Source of the DNA: Actinomadura nitritigenes
GTDB lineage: Bacteria; Actinomycetota; Actinomycetes; Streptosporangiales; Streptosporangiaceae
Direction of reading: 5' to 3'
NCBI RefSeq assembly: GCF_017573545.1
Contig: NZ_JAGEOK010000016.1
Span: 62,001-126,000 of the forward strand
Length of the DNA stretch: 64,000 nt
The notes under the pieces: model-generated
Seen by the model: only the letters and a program-made list of their open reading frames with translations
Database searches by the model: none
What the model was told of the DNA's origin: nothing
Program-made: the position numbers and the translations under genes
In this document: positions 38,963 to 46,998 of the stretch, piece after piece
Numbering within the stretch: position 1 is the stretch's first letter
Layout: each line of letters begins with the position of its first letter

Positions 38963-39725
38963 TGGCCGCCGTGATGACGTGGGCGCTCACCCCGAGCAGC
39001 GACGGCGCCGACTCCACCGCCCGCAGCGCATCAAGGACCGCCTCCCGGTCCTCCTCCAGCAGCTCCTCCAGGTCCCCGAACATCCACACCGCGCCCTCCA
39101 GCCCGTAGGAGCGGGCGCCGGGCAGGCCGGCGTCGGCGAACTCGCGCGGCGGCTCGTCGGCCCCGTGCAGGTAGGCGGTGGTGAACCCCATGTCAGGCGT
39201 GGCGCGCAGCACACCGGTCTCGACCGAGGCGTCCACGATCGCGCGCTTGTCCCGGTAGCGGCGCCGGCGGAGCATGTCGTGCAGCGCCGCGTGCCGCCCG
39301 ATCGTCGCCGCCGCCACCACACCGCCCGGCCGCACGGCCCGCGCCGCCTCCCGCAGCGCCCGCACCCGGTCGGCGCGGTCCAGGAGGTGGTACAGCGGGC
39401 CGAGCAGCAGCACCGCGTCGGCGGACGCGTCGGGCACCGGCAGGTCGCGGGCGTCGCCGAGCCGTGCGGCCACCCCGGGGATCCGTGACGCCTGCTCCAC
39501 GTGCAGCGGGACCGGATCCACCAGCTCCACCGCGTGGCCGTCGGCCGCCAGCCACTCGGCGTGCACCCCCGGACCGCCGCCGACGTCCACCACCCGCGCC
39601 GGCGGCGCGGGCAGCACCCGGCGCAGGACGTCCTGGGTCCGCCACAACTCCAGCCGCCCGTCGCCCTCGCGCAGCCGGCGGTCCTCCTCGCCGCGCTCGT
39701 AGTAGCGCAGAACTTCGCGATCCAT
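38949..39725 (-). CDS. class I SAM-dependent methyltransferase
   Basis: A 258-residue methyltransferase. It starts MDREVLRYYERGEEDRRL, with motif I VVDVGGGPGVHAEWL, an acidic VELVDPVPLHVEQA, then ARLGDARDLPVPDASADAVLLLG and PGGVVAAATIG. The pattern is of UbiE/COQ5-like small-molecule methyltransferases. ATG 39725 is favoured over a frame reaching 39767. It sits alone between the ArsR gene and the TetX unit, with its own terminator. The substrate is unknown. Confidence 0.85.
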   Translation of the reverse strand: MDREVLRYYERGEEDRRLREGDGRLELWRTQDVLRRVLPAPPARVVDVGGGPGVHAEWLAADGHAVELVDPVPLHVEQASRIPGVAARLGDARDLPVPDASADAVLLLGPLYHLLDRADRVRALREAARAVRPGGVVAAATIGRHAALHDMLRRRRYRDKRAIVDASVETGVLRATPDMGFTTAYLHGADEPPREFADAGLPGARSYGLEGAVWMFGDLEELLEEDREAVLDALRAVESAPSLLGVSAHVITAATRPR

Positions 39726-39819
39726 GCCGCCGAGGCTCCCCGCCCCCCGCCCGCGTCCGCAAACCATTAACCGGGGGATGCCAGACGGAGGACGCCAGTC
39801 GGGGGCGTCGGGGCCGGCG

Positions 39820-40167
39820 TCAGGGGGAGGCGGAGCGGGCGTGCTCGGCGGCCACCGTGTCCAGCAGCCCGGGGAACACCGCGTCGAACTCCTCGCGGCG
39901 CAGCGCGTTCATGCGGGACGTGCCGACGTAGTACTGGCGGATGAGGCCCGCCTCGCGGAGCACGTGGAAGTGATGGGTCGCGGTCGACTTGCTGACCGGC
40001 AGCTCGATCGTGCCGCAGCTCAGGTCGGTGCCCGCCGCGTCCAGCTCGCCCACGATCCGCCGGCGCACCGGGTCCACCAGCGCCTCCAGCACCCGCTGCA
40101 GGCCGACGTCCCGGACGTCGGGATGCGGCGGGACCCGGTCCCGCCCGCCGTCGCGCACCGCCGCCAT
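39820..40167 (-). CDS. ArsR-type winged-helix regulator
   Basis: A 115-residue helix-turn-helix protein of the ArsR/HTH_20 type. It shows LEALVDPVRRRIVGELDAAG, the recognition region LPVSKSTATHHFHVLREAGL, and a wing with RQYYVGTSRMNALRREEF. The Cys metal-binding box of ArsR (ELCVCDL) is missing; a single Cys (LSCGTIE) remains, so metal sensing is not supported. ATG 40167 follows GGAGGTGG. It is divergent from the oxidoreductase gene, over two identical 11-bp palindromes that are the likely operators. Confidence 0.88.
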   Translation of the reverse strand: MAAVRDGGRDRVPPHPDVRDVGLQRVLEALVDPVRRRIVGELDAAGTDLSCGTIELPVSKSTATHHFHVLREAGLIRQYYVGTSRMNALRREEFDAVFPGLLDTVAAEHARSASP

Positions 40168-40218
40168 GTCCACCTCCGCGCGCCCCATCGTACGACGTCC
40201 GTCGAAGTACGGCGACCG

Positions 40219-40246
40219 TCAAAGTTTGATGAGCGTCAAAGTTTGA
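40219..40246. promoter_or_regulatory. two TCAAAGTTTGA palindromes
   Basis: The perfect 11-bp palindrome TCAAAGTTTGA occurs at 40219-40229 and 40236-40246, each preceded by CG, with 17 bases between centres. AGTACG/CGTACT elements flank the pair at 40207 and 40253. The site lies between the divergent ArsR and oxidoreductase genes. Confidence 0.8.
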
Positions 40247-40327
40247 CAGCGGTCGTACTTTCGGATTGGGTGATCTCCCCGGGACGGCGCGCGGCGCCGC
40301 CCGCCGACACGGAAGAGGCGATGCGCG

Positions 40328-41326
40328 ATGACCACCACGGTGCGGTTCCACGAGCTCGGAGGCCCGCAGGTCCTGCGGCTGGAGGACGTGGAGACCGGCG
40401 AACCCGGGCCCGGCGAGCTGCTGGTCCGCGTCGAGGCGATCGGCCTCAACCGCGCCGAGGCGCTGTTCCGCGCCGGCGACTACATCGAGCCGGTCAGGTC
40501 GTTCCCCGCCCGCCTCGGCGCCGAGGCCGCCGGGACCGTCGAGGCCGCCGGCGCCGGCGTCACCGGCTTCCGCCGCGGCGAGCCGGTCAGCGTCGTCCCC
40601 GCGTTCTCGATGAACGACTACGGCGTCTACGCCGAGAAGGCGATCGTCCCCGCGGCAGCCGTGCTGCGGCGCCCCGAGGGCCTGGACGCCGTCGGCGGCG
40701 CCGCGGTGTGGATGCCGTACCTGACCGCCTACGGGGCGCTGGTGGAGGTCGCCGGGATGCGCGCCGGCGACACCGTCGTGCTCACCGCCGCCTCCAGCAG
40801 CGTGGGCCTGGCCGCGATCCGGGTCGCCATCCGGGCCGGCGCCCGGCCGATCGCCGTCACCCGCAGCCCGGCGAAGAAGGACGCGCTGCTCGAGGCCGGC
40901 GCCGCCGAGGTGATCGTCAGCCGCGGGGACGACGTCGCCGCGCCCGTCCTGGAGCTGACCGGCGGGCGCGGCGCGGAGCTGGTGTTCGACGCCGTCGCCG
41001 GACCCGGCGTGATCGACCTGGCCAGGGCCGTCGCGCCCGGCGGCTCCCTCATCGAGTACGGGGCGCTCAGCGGCGAGACGACCCCCTATCCCGGCTTCGT
41101 GCTCGGCATGCCCGCGCTGAACATGCGGACCTACACCCTGTACGAGACGACCCGGGACCCAGAGCGGCTGCGCCGCGCCGAGGCGTTCGTCGCCTCGGGC
41201 CTGCGCACCGGCGCGTTCGCCCCCGCCGTCGACCGCGTGTTCGGCCTGCCGGAGATCGTCGAGGCGCACCGCTACCTGGAGGCCGGCGCGCAGGTCGGCA
41301 AGATCGTCGCCACCACCGGAGGCTGA
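40328..41326 (+). CDS. MDR-family NAD(P)H:quinone oxidoreductase-like enzyme
   Basis: A 332-residue zinc-independent medium-chain dehydrogenase/reductase. It has the GroES-like N-domain (LVRVEAIGLNRAEALFRAG), the Rossmann entry VVLTAASSSVGLAAI and the NADPH-type ITVTRSPAKKDALL region. The structural and catalytic zinc cysteines of alcohol dehydrogenases are absent, so quinone or enone reduction is more likely. The divergent ArsR-type regulator with two palindromic sites points to inducible electrophile detoxification. A strong terminator follows. Confidence 0.9.
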   Translation: MTTTVRFHELGGPQVLRLEDVETGEPGPGELLVRVEAIGLNRAEALFRAGDYIEPVRSFPARLGAEAAGTVEAAGAGVTGFRRGEPVSVVPAFSMNDYGVYAEKAIVPAAAVLRRPEGLDAVGGAAVWMPYLTAYGALVEVAGMRAGDTVVLTAASSSVGLAAIRVAIRAGARPIAVTRSPAKKDALLEAGAAEVIVSRGDDVAAPVLELTGGRGAELVFDAVAGPGVIDLARAVAPGGSLIEYGALSGETTPYPGFVLGMPALNMRTYTLYETTRDPERLRRAEAFVASGLRTGAFAPAVDRVFGLPEIVEAHRYLEAGAQVGKIVATTGG

Positions 41327-41348
41327 CCGCCCGCCCGGCGCCCCTCAC

Positions 41349-41392
41349 GGCGACGCCCCCGGCCCGCGTCGCAGCGGGCCGGGGGCGTCGCC
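41349..41392. terminator. 19-bp-arm terminator
   Basis: GGCGACGCCCCCGGCCCGC and its exact complement around a GTCGCA loop, between the convergent oxidoreductase and haem-oxygenase-fold genes. Confidence 0.92.
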
Positions 41393-41442
41393 GGTGGCCG
41401 GGGCGCGGCGCCGGCCGGACCGGAGAGATCAGGCCGCGCCGG

Positions 41443-42147
41443 TCAGGCGGGGGCGCCGGTGAGGCGGCGCGACAGGTGCGCGTACACCTCGTCCCAGAAC
41501 GCCACGTGCTCGCCGATCTCCCGGCGCGCCGCCCGCAGCATCAGCGTCTCGTCGGCGAAGTAGCCGTTGACCAGGACGTCCCACAGCGCCGCGAACTGCC
41601 CGGGGCCCTTGGTCTCGTGCACGGTGAGGAACTCCAGCCCCGACACCACCCCGTAGTGCTCCGCCAGCGCGTCGATGACGACCCGGTTGCGGACGGGGCT
41701 GGCGATCTCCCGGCCGGCCAGCGCCGCGACGGCCTCCGCGCCGTCCCGCTCCGGGGCCAGGAACCGCGCCGGGAACGAGGCGCAGTAGGCGGCGGTCACC
41801 GGCAGCGGCTCCACCGACGACGGCCGCCGCACGCCCAGCGCCCGCAGCATCCGCACCGCCAGGCCGTGATGGTCCCCGCCGACCTCCTCCGCGATGTGCT
41901 CGACCAGCCCGGTCAGCACCAGCGAGGCGTCGAACTCGGTACCGAACGCCGGGCTCTTCACCACGCAGACGCCGAGCCACCGATGAAATTGGTTCCGCCA
42001 CAGGTAGTACTGCCCGAAAACGTCGCGGACCATCTCGGCCGGAGCCTTTCCCGTCCGCAGGTCCGAAAAGAACGCGCTGTCGTCCAGCGTTCCGGAGGCA
42101 TGGGCGAGCAGGTCGGCCGATACGGCGGATCCAGCGAGCGAGGTCAT
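41443..42147 (-). CDS. haem-oxygenase-fold (TenA/PqqC/CADD-like) enzyme
   Basis: A 234-residue helical protein of the TenA/PqqC/iron-containing redox enzyme superfamily. Marks are YYLWRNQFHRWLGV, VEHIAEEVGGDHHGLAV, which supplies a typical Glu and His-His pair, and HETKGPGQFAALWDVLV. A late REIGEHVAFWDEVYAHL holds further His, Asp and Glu. These residues could form a diiron site as in CADD/BesC-type oxidases. No pqq, thi or pathway partner is adjacent, so the reaction is open. ATG 42147 follows TTGGAGAAAC. Confidence 0.75.
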   Translation of the reverse strand: MTSLAGSAVSADLLAHASGTLDDSAFFSDLRTGKAPAEMVRDVFGQYYLWRNQFHRWLGVCVVKSPAFGTEFDASLVLTGLVEHIAEEVGGDHHGLAVRMLRALGVRRPSSVEPLPVTAAYCASFPARFLAPERDGAEAVAALAGREIASPVRNRVVIDALAEHYGVVSGLEFLTVHETKGPGQFAALWDVLVNGYFADETLMLRAARREIGEHVAFWDEVYAHLSRRLTGAPA

Positions 42148-42579
42148 GTTTCTCCAATGGTCTGCGGCCATTTTGTTCCCATCATCGCCGCACGTCGAGG
42201 CGGGGTTCGACGGTTTTCCGCCCGGCGGCGGGCCCGTCGGGGGCGCCCCCGCGGACGCGCGATGCGGCGCGCTAACAGCAGAACCTAACCGACGCTCAGC
42301 ACCCGCCCAATATCGCCTTCACCGGTCCATTACCGTCGCCGCCGCGACCCTTGCACGACCGCACCGGCGTATGGTAGTTCCGGCTCCGAACGGAATGCGC
42401 TGCGCCTTTATCGGCACATCCCGCGCCCCGCGCGTCTCCGCCGTGCGCCCGGCGCCCGCCGTCCGGACCGAGAGCGACCGGACCGGTGGCCGGATCCGGT
42501 CGTGAGATTCTCACAGAACGCGTCGTCTCTCGCGATACACGGCGTCTCCGGTCGCAAACGGACCGCTTCCGGCCGCCGC
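42148..42579. other. 430-base gap upstream of the haem-oxygenase-fold gene
   Basis: No firm gene is seen. On the plus strand TTGCAC (42351-42356) and GTAGTT (42374-42379) are 17 bases apart, followed by a 36-codon open frame (42395-42505, starting MRCAFIGTSRAP) with only a weak ribosome site. A perfect dyad GTGAGA-T-TCTCAC lies at 42502-42514. Parts of the gap are AT-richer than the surrounding genes. The minus-strand promoter of the haem-oxygenase-fold gene must be here but is not clear. Confidence 0.4.
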
Positions 42580-42948
42580 TCAGGCGACCGTGCGCAGCCG
42601 GTCGTCCAGCTCGTCGAGGTCGGCGACGAACCAGATGTGGTCGCCCGCGTTCGACTCGCGCACCAGGGCGCGCAGCGCCGGGCTCGCCGCCAGCTGCCGG
42701 GAGATGTCCCCGACGACCGCCAGCCGCAGCCGGTAGTTCACGAACTTCTGCATGACGTCGCCCGCGAAGCGGGTGCCGAGCGAGAAGAACCGCTCGTCCA
42801 GCCGCGCCGCCGGCACCGCCACCACCTGCGCGCCGAGGAACACCGCGCCGATCAGGTCGAGTGCGTCCTGCTCGGTCGCCACCGGCGGCCCGTCCGGGTC
42901 GCACATCAGCACCTGCACGCCCGCCCGCTCCCGCACCTCGTCAGGCAC
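42580..42948 (-). CDS. DUF4180 family protein
   Basis: A 122-residue protein of the DUF4180 family, function unknown. Typical parts are the DALDLIGAVFLGAQVVAVPAARL core, RFFSLGTRFAGDVMQKFVNY with the conserved F-LxTGxAGExxQKFxNY pattern, and the tail HIWFVADLDELDDRL. It starts with GTG inside the end of the upstream HTH gene (eight-base overlap), so the two are translationally coupled. It is likely cytosolic. Confidence 0.85.
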   Translation of the reverse strand: MPDEVRERAGVQVLMCDPDGPPVATEQDALDLIGAVFLGAQVVAVPAARLDERFFSLGTRFAGDVMQKFVNYRLRLAVVGDISRQLAASPALRALVRESNAGDHIWFVADLDELDDRLRTVA

Positions 42949-43435
42949 CGCCGGCCTCCCGCCCGTCGCCGTCCGCGCCGCCGAGGGCGACGCCGCCGGT
43001 GACGTCGCCGTCCAGCACGCCGCCGTCCAGGACGGCCTCGATCAGCCGCAGCACCTCCGCGGTGGCCGGCACCCCGCCCAGTATCACGATCTTCATGCGT
43101 CTCCGCTCCTCGTCGTGGACGGTCTGGACGCGCACCGCGTCCCCGCCGCCCCGCGCGGTGTTCACCCCGGCCAGCACGAACGTGGCGAGCCGGTCGGCGG
43201 CGACGCGGCCGACCCCGTCGATCTGCACGATGCTCGACGCCTCCGCCCGCCCCGCGCCCCCGCCGGAACCGTCCTGCGCCGGGCGGGGGCGCCCGGTCAG
43301 CGCCTCCAGCGCGGCCGCGGGGATCCGGTACTGCTTGCCGATCCGCACCGCCTCCAGGCGCCCGGCCCGGATGTAGCCCCGCACCGTCCGCACGTGCAGC
43401 CCGAGAAGGTCCGCGACCTCCTCGACCGAGTACAT
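42941..43435 (-). CDS. HTH (excisionase/MerR-like) protein, DUF4180 partner
   Basis: A 164-residue protein. Residues 1-50 are a helix-turn-helix of the excisionase/MerR type: MYSVEEVADLLGLHVRTVRG, then RAGRLEAVRIGKQYRIP. A low-complexity Gly/Ala linker precedes a C-terminal domain (about 85-164) beginning IVQIDGVGRVAADRLATFVLAGV with a beta-strand-like MKIVILGGVP. No similarity is recognised there. ATG 43435 has GGAGGAGC five bases upstream. It heads a two-gene operon and probably binds the CCCTA/TAGGG dyad before it. It looks like a ligand-sensing regulator paired with DUF4180. Confidence 0.8.
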   Translation of the reverse strand: MYSVEEVADLLGLHVRTVRGYIRAGRLEAVRIGKQYRIPAAALEALTGRPRPAQDGSGGGAGRAEASSIVQIDGVGRVAADRLATFVLAGVNTARGGGDAVRVQTVHDEERRRMKIVILGGVPATAEVLRLIEAVLDGGVLDGDVTGGVALGGADGDGREAGGA

Positions 43436-43461
43436 TCGCTCCTCCATCACTCCGAAAACTA

Positions 43462-43483
43462 CCCTAAGAAGGGACGGATAGGG
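43462..43483. promoter_or_regulatory. dyad upstream of the HTH-DUF4180 operon
   Basis: CCCTA (43462-43466) and TAGGG (43479-43483) form an inverted repeat with a 12-base spacer, 27 bases upstream of the HTH start. Likely autoregulatory site. Confidence 0.5.
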
Positions 43484-43620
43484 AAGTTTGCGGTACATAA
43501 ACGGGTGGTGGCGAGGGTGGGGCCGAGCGGTAGCGTGGCGCGCGGACGCGAGGCGGCGGCCCCCGCGTCCCGCCCGCGCCCCGCCGGCGCCCGCGTCCCG
43601 AGCCGCCGCTGGGGGGAGCG

Positions 43621-44169
43621 ATGACCGGCGGGGAACGCGGAACCGTCACCGTGCTGACCGGGCCGTGCGGCGCAGGCAAGAGCACCGTCGCGCGCCTGCT
43701 GGCCGGGCGGCTCGACCCGAGCGTGCGCCTGCACGGCGACGACTTCTACGCCTTCATCGCCCAGGGCGCGATCCCGCCGTACCTGCCCGAGGCGCACCGG
43801 CAGAACGAGACCGTCGTCGCCGTCCAGGCCGCCGCGGCCGCCGGGTACGCCGCCGGCGGCTACCACGTGGTGTTCGACGGGGTCGTCGGGCCGTGGTTCC
43901 TGGGCCCCTTCCGCGACGCCGCCGCTAGCGCCGGCGTCCCCCTGCACTACGTGGTGCTGCGCCCCGACCGCGACACCGTGCTCGCCCGCGCCGCCGGACG
44001 CGGGCCCGGCGCGCTCACCGACCCCGCGCCGGTCCTGCGGATGTTCGAGGAGTTCGCCGACCTCGGCGACCACGAGGCCCGCGTCCTGGACTCCGGCGCC
44101 CTCACCCCCGAGCAGACCGCGCAGGCCGTCGCCGACGGGCTGCGGTCCGGCGCCTACCGCCTGCCCTGA
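43621..44169 (+). CDS. P-loop small-molecule kinase
   Basis: A 182-residue AAA_33/zeta-like P-loop protein. Walker A is G14-PCGAGKST22; VRLHGDDFYAFI and VVFDGVVGPWF fit substrate-binding and Walker B strands, and RPDRDTVLARAAGRG a lid. Family members phosphorylate small molecules such as nucleosides, sugars or aminoglycoside/chloramphenicol-type drugs. Nothing nearby fixes the substrate. No zeta-toxin partner antitoxin is adjacent, so a toxin role is unlikely. The start ATG follows GGGGGGAGCG. Confidence 0.8.
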   Translation: MTGGERGTVTVLTGPCGAGKSTVARLLAGRLDPSVRLHGDDFYAFIAQGAIPPYLPEAHRQNETVVAVQAAAAAGYAAGGYHVVFDGVVGPWFLGPFRDAAASAGVPLHYVVLRPDRDTVLARAAGRGPGALTDPAPVLRMFEEFADLGDHEARVLDSGALTPEQTAQAVADGLRSGAYRLP

Positions 44170-44223
44170 CGCGGCCCGCCCGGACGCCCCTCACCCCGGC
44201 CGCACTCGGCGTGCGGGCGCGCG

Positions 44224-44934
44224 TCACAGGCAGGAGGCGATGCAGTCCAGGACGCGCTCCAGGCCGTAGGCGAACTGCGCCTCGTGGTCCATGTGCGGCA
44301 GCGACGCGTCCTTCACCACGCGGGCGAACATCGGGTGCTCGCCGCCGTCGAGCAGCCGCTGGACGTAGGGGGAGCTCTGGCGCATCCAGTCCTGCATGGT
44401 CAGCCCGCTGCGGCGCCGCTCGCGCTCCCACTCGATCTCGGCGCGGACGGTCATGACGACGTAGCCGTTCAGCATGGTCACCAGCGTGATGATGTCGTCG
44501 ACCGGGATGCCGACGTCCAGGGCGCCGAAGCCGAACTCGGTGATCCGCAGCTGGTTCGGGCCGAACGTCGGGCGGGCGCGGTGCAGGTCGGCCACCCACG
44601 GGTGCGCCAGCCACATCTCCCGGGTGTTGCGGGCGACCAGCCGCAGGTCGGCGCGCCAGTCGCCGGTCGGCCGGTCCGGGATCTCCAGGGTGCCGACCAC
44701 GTGGTCGTACATCAGCTCGATGAGGTCGTCGCGCGAGGGGACGTAGCGGTACAGCGACATCGCGCCGGTGCCGAGCTCGGCCGCGATCCGCCGCATCGAC
44801 GCCGCCTCCAGCCCGTCGGCGTCGGCGATCCGCACCGCCGCCTCGGTGATCTGCGCCCGGCTGTAGGCGGGTTTCGGGCCCCGGCCCTGCCGTTCGGGGA
44901 CCGCGAAGATGCTGACCGCCTCGACGTCCGCCAC
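44224..44934 (-). CDS. TetR family regulator (divergent from DrrAB-like exporter)
   Basis: A 236-residue TetR-type repressor with C-terminal TetR_C_1-like domain. The helix-turn-helix is GLEAASMRRIAAELGTGAMS followed by LYRYVPSRDDLIELMYD (residues about 38-72). GTG 44934 follows GGAGGG by six bases; an upstream ATG would extend through the operator and is not favoured. It is divergent from an ABC-exporter operon with GCGTAC repeats between them, so it probably represses the exporter until a drug binds. Confidence 0.9.
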   Translation of the reverse strand: MADVEAVSIFAVPERQGRGPKPAYSRAQITEAAVRIADADGLEAASMRRIAAELGTGAMSLYRYVPSRDDLIELMYDHVVGTLEIPDRPTGDWRADLRLVARNTREMWLAHPWVADLHRARPTFGPNQLRITEFGFGALDVGIPVDDIITLVTMLNGYVVMTVRAEIEWERERRRSGLTMQDWMRQSSPYVQRLLDGGEHPMFARVVKDASLPHMDHEAQFAYGLERVLDCIASCL

Positions 44935-44987
44935 CGTGCTCCCTCCGCCGCTGTCCCGGACCCGTCCGGCACCTTCCGCGATTCTAG

Positions 44988-45044
44988 TTGCGTACATCGT
45001 ACTCGGTTGTCTAGCCTGGCGTCGTTCCACCGCGTACGGCGTAC
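44988..45044. promoter_or_regulatory. paired GCGTAC-NN-CGTAC sites
   Basis: GCGTACATCGTAC (44988-45000) and GCGTACGGCGTAC (45032-45044) share GCGTAC-NN-CGTAC, 44 bases apart, between the divergent TetR and ABC genes. The second lies 15 bases before the exporter start codon, so binding would block translation or elongation. Confidence 0.65.
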
Positions 45045-45059
45045 CCAATGGAGGCGATG

Positions 45060-46118
45060 ATGCCGGAAGAACCGATCGTGTCCGCCGAGGCGCTGCACAA
45101 GCGCTACGGCGGCACCAAGGCCCTGGACGGCCTCGACCTGGCCGTCGCCCCCGGCACCGTCTGCGGGCTGCTCGGCCCCAACGGCGCGGGGAAGACCACC
45201 GCCGTGCGGATCCTGGCCACCCTCGCCGACGCCGACTCCGGCCGCGCCCGCGTCGCCGGCCACGACGTCGCCGCCGAACCCGACCGGGTCCGCGCCGCCA
45301 TCGGCCTCGCCGGCCAGTACGCCGCCGTCGACGAGAAGCTCACCGGACGCGGCAACCTCCGCATGTTCGGCCGCCTCTACCACCTGCCCCGCCGCGAGGC
45401 CCACCGCCGCGCCGACGAGCTGCTGGAGCGCTTCGGCCTGGCGGACGCCGCCGACCGGCAGGTGCAGGGCTACTCCGGCGGCATGCGCCGCCGCCTCGAC
45501 CTGATCGCCAGCCTGATCCTGCGGCCCCGCGTGCTGTTCCTGGACGAGCCCACCACCGGCCTGGACCCGCGCAGCCGCGGCGAGATCTGGGACGCCGTCC
45601 GCGGCCTGGTCGCCGACGGCACCACCGTCCTGCTCACCACCCAGTACCTGGAGGAGGCCGACCGGCTCGCCGACGACGTCGTCGTCATCGACCACGGGCG
45701 CGTCATCGCCGAAGGCACCCCCGACGCGCTCAAGGCCTCCATCGGCGACCGGCTCGACGTCGCGCTCACCGACCCCGCCGACGCCGGCGCCGCCGCCCGC
45801 GTCCTGTCCGGCCTCGCCGGCGCCCACCCCGACCTGGACGGCGCCCGGCTGACCGTCCCGCTCACCCGCGGCGCCGTCCGGCTCGCCGACGTCGTCCGCG
45901 AGCTCGACCGCGCCGGCGTCACCGCCGAGGACGTCGGCCTGCGCCGCCCCACCCTCGACGAGGTGTTCCTGCGCCTCACCGGCCGCGACACCGACCCCGC
46001 CACCCCGGCCACCGCCGCAGAAACCACCGCAGAACGCACCGCAGAACGCACCGCAGACCCCGCCGCCCCGCCCGCGACCGGGGACCGGACCGGCCGGGAG
46101 AAGGAGACCGCCCGATGA
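45060..46118 (+). CDS. ABC exporter ATPase, DrrA-like
   Basis: A 352-residue ATPase of the daunorubicin-resistance type. Walker A is GPNGAGKTT, signature YSGGMRRRLDL, Walker B RVLFLDEPTTGLDPRS and H-loop region LLTTQYLEEADRLAD. A DrrA-type C-terminal domain (about 235-320) follows, and then a 35-residue Thr/Ala/Glu-rich tail (ERTAERTADP) not seen in family members. Of three closely spaced ATGs, 45060 best fits GGAGG. The permease overlaps its stop by ATGA. With the divergent TetR this is an inducible efflux pump. Confidence 0.92.
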   Translation: MPEEPIVSAEALHKRYGGTKALDGLDLAVAPGTVCGLLGPNGAGKTTAVRILATLADADSGRARVAGHDVAAEPDRVRAAIGLAGQYAAVDEKLTGRGNLRMFGRLYHLPRREAHRRADELLERFGLADAADRQVQGYSGGMRRRLDLIASLILRPRVLFLDEPTTGLDPRSRGEIWDAVRGLVADGTTVLLTTQYLEEADRLADDVVVIDHGRVIAEGTPDALKASIGDRLDVALTDPADAGAAARVLSGLAGAHPDLDGARLTVPLTRGAVRLADVVRELDRAGVTAEDVGLRRPTLDEVFLRLTGRDTDPATPATAAETTAERTAERTADPAAPPATGDRTGREKETAR

Positions 46119-46948
46119 CCGCCCCCGCCCTCGGCACCCGCCCGTCCCCGGCCGCACGGCTGCGCTGGACCGCCGCCGACGGCCTCGTCCTCGTCGGACG
46201 CGAGCTGAGCCGGCTGCGCCAGGAACCCGGCGAGCTGATCGCCGCGCTGGTCTTCCCCGCCGTGATGGTGGTGCTGTTCGGGTACGTGTTCGGCAGCGCC
46301 ATCGCCGTCCCCGGCGGCGGCAACTACCGCGAGTACCTGATGCCCGGCCTGTTCGTCATGGTGTCCTTCACCTCCGTCATGGCCGTCACCATGCGCGTCG
46401 CCACCGACGCCTCCCGCGGCGTCATGGACCGGTTCCGCGCCATGCCGATGGCGCGCTCGGCCGTCCCGTTCGGGCAGGCCGGCGCCGACCTCGTCAACGG
46501 CGTCCTCGCCCTGGCCATCATGGCCGCCACCGGCCTGGTCGTCGGATGGCGCGCGCACCGCGGCCCGTGGCCCACCGCCGAGGCGTTCCTGCTGCTGATA
46601 CTGCTGCGGCACGCGCTCAGCTGGGCCGGCTGCTTCCTCGGCCTGGTGGTGCGCAACGAGCAGACCGCCGACCAGTTCGTCCCGCTGGTGTTCCCGGTCA
46701 CCATGCTGTCGAACTCCTTCGTCCCGACCGGCGGGATGCCCGGCTGGCTGCAGGCCGTCGCCGACTGGAACCCCGTCAGCGCCGCCACCGCCGCCTGCCG
46801 GCAGCTGTTCGGCAACCCCGGCGCGCCCGCCGGGGACCTGGCCTGGCCCCTCGCGCACCCCGTCGCCGCGACCCTGCTGTGGTCGGCCGCGCTGATCGCG
46901 GTGTTCGCGCCGCTGTCGGTCCGCACCTTCCACCGGCGCGGACGGTGA
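46115..46948 (+). CDS. ABC-2 type permease, DrrB-like
   Basis: A 277-residue permease with about six membrane helices: LIAALVFPAVMVVLFGYVFG, LFVMVSFTSVMAVTMRVA, LVNGVLALAIMAATGLVVGW, AFLLLILLRHALSWAGCFLG, a segment near FPVTMLSNSFVPTGGMP, and the final LLWSAALIAVFAPLSV. The FV-P-T-MP loop and C-terminal helix match DrrB/ABC2_membrane proteins. It has an AAGGAG site inside the ATPase gene. It forms the channel of a dimeric drug exporter with the preceding ATPase. Confidence 0.92.
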   Translation: MTAPALGTRPSPAARLRWTAADGLVLVGRELSRLRQEPGELIAALVFPAVMVVLFGYVFGSAIAVPGGGNYREYLMPGLFVMVSFTSVMAVTMRVATDASRGVMDRFRAMPMARSAVPFGQAGADLVNGVLALAIMAATGLVVGWRAHRGPWPTAEAFLLLILLRHALSWAGCFLGLVVRNEQTADQFVPLVFPVTMLSNSFVPTGGMPGWLQAVADWNPVSAATAACRQLFGNPGAPAGDLAWPLAHPVAATLLWSAALIAVFAPLSVRTFHRRGR

Positions 46949-46954
46949 CCGCCC

Positions 46955-46994
46955 GCGGGCCGCGCCCCCGGCGTCCACCGGGGGCGCGGCCCGC
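46955..46994. terminator. 17-bp-arm terminator
   Basis: GCGGGCCGCGCCCCCGG and its exact complement around a CGTCCA loop, between the convergent permease and GNAT genes. Confidence 0.92.
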
Positions 46995-46998
46995 TCGC

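Noticed and set aside
43621..44169. Zeta-type toxin
   Set aside because: It has a P-loop but no epsilon-like antitoxin next to it, and its layout fits small-molecule kinases equally well.
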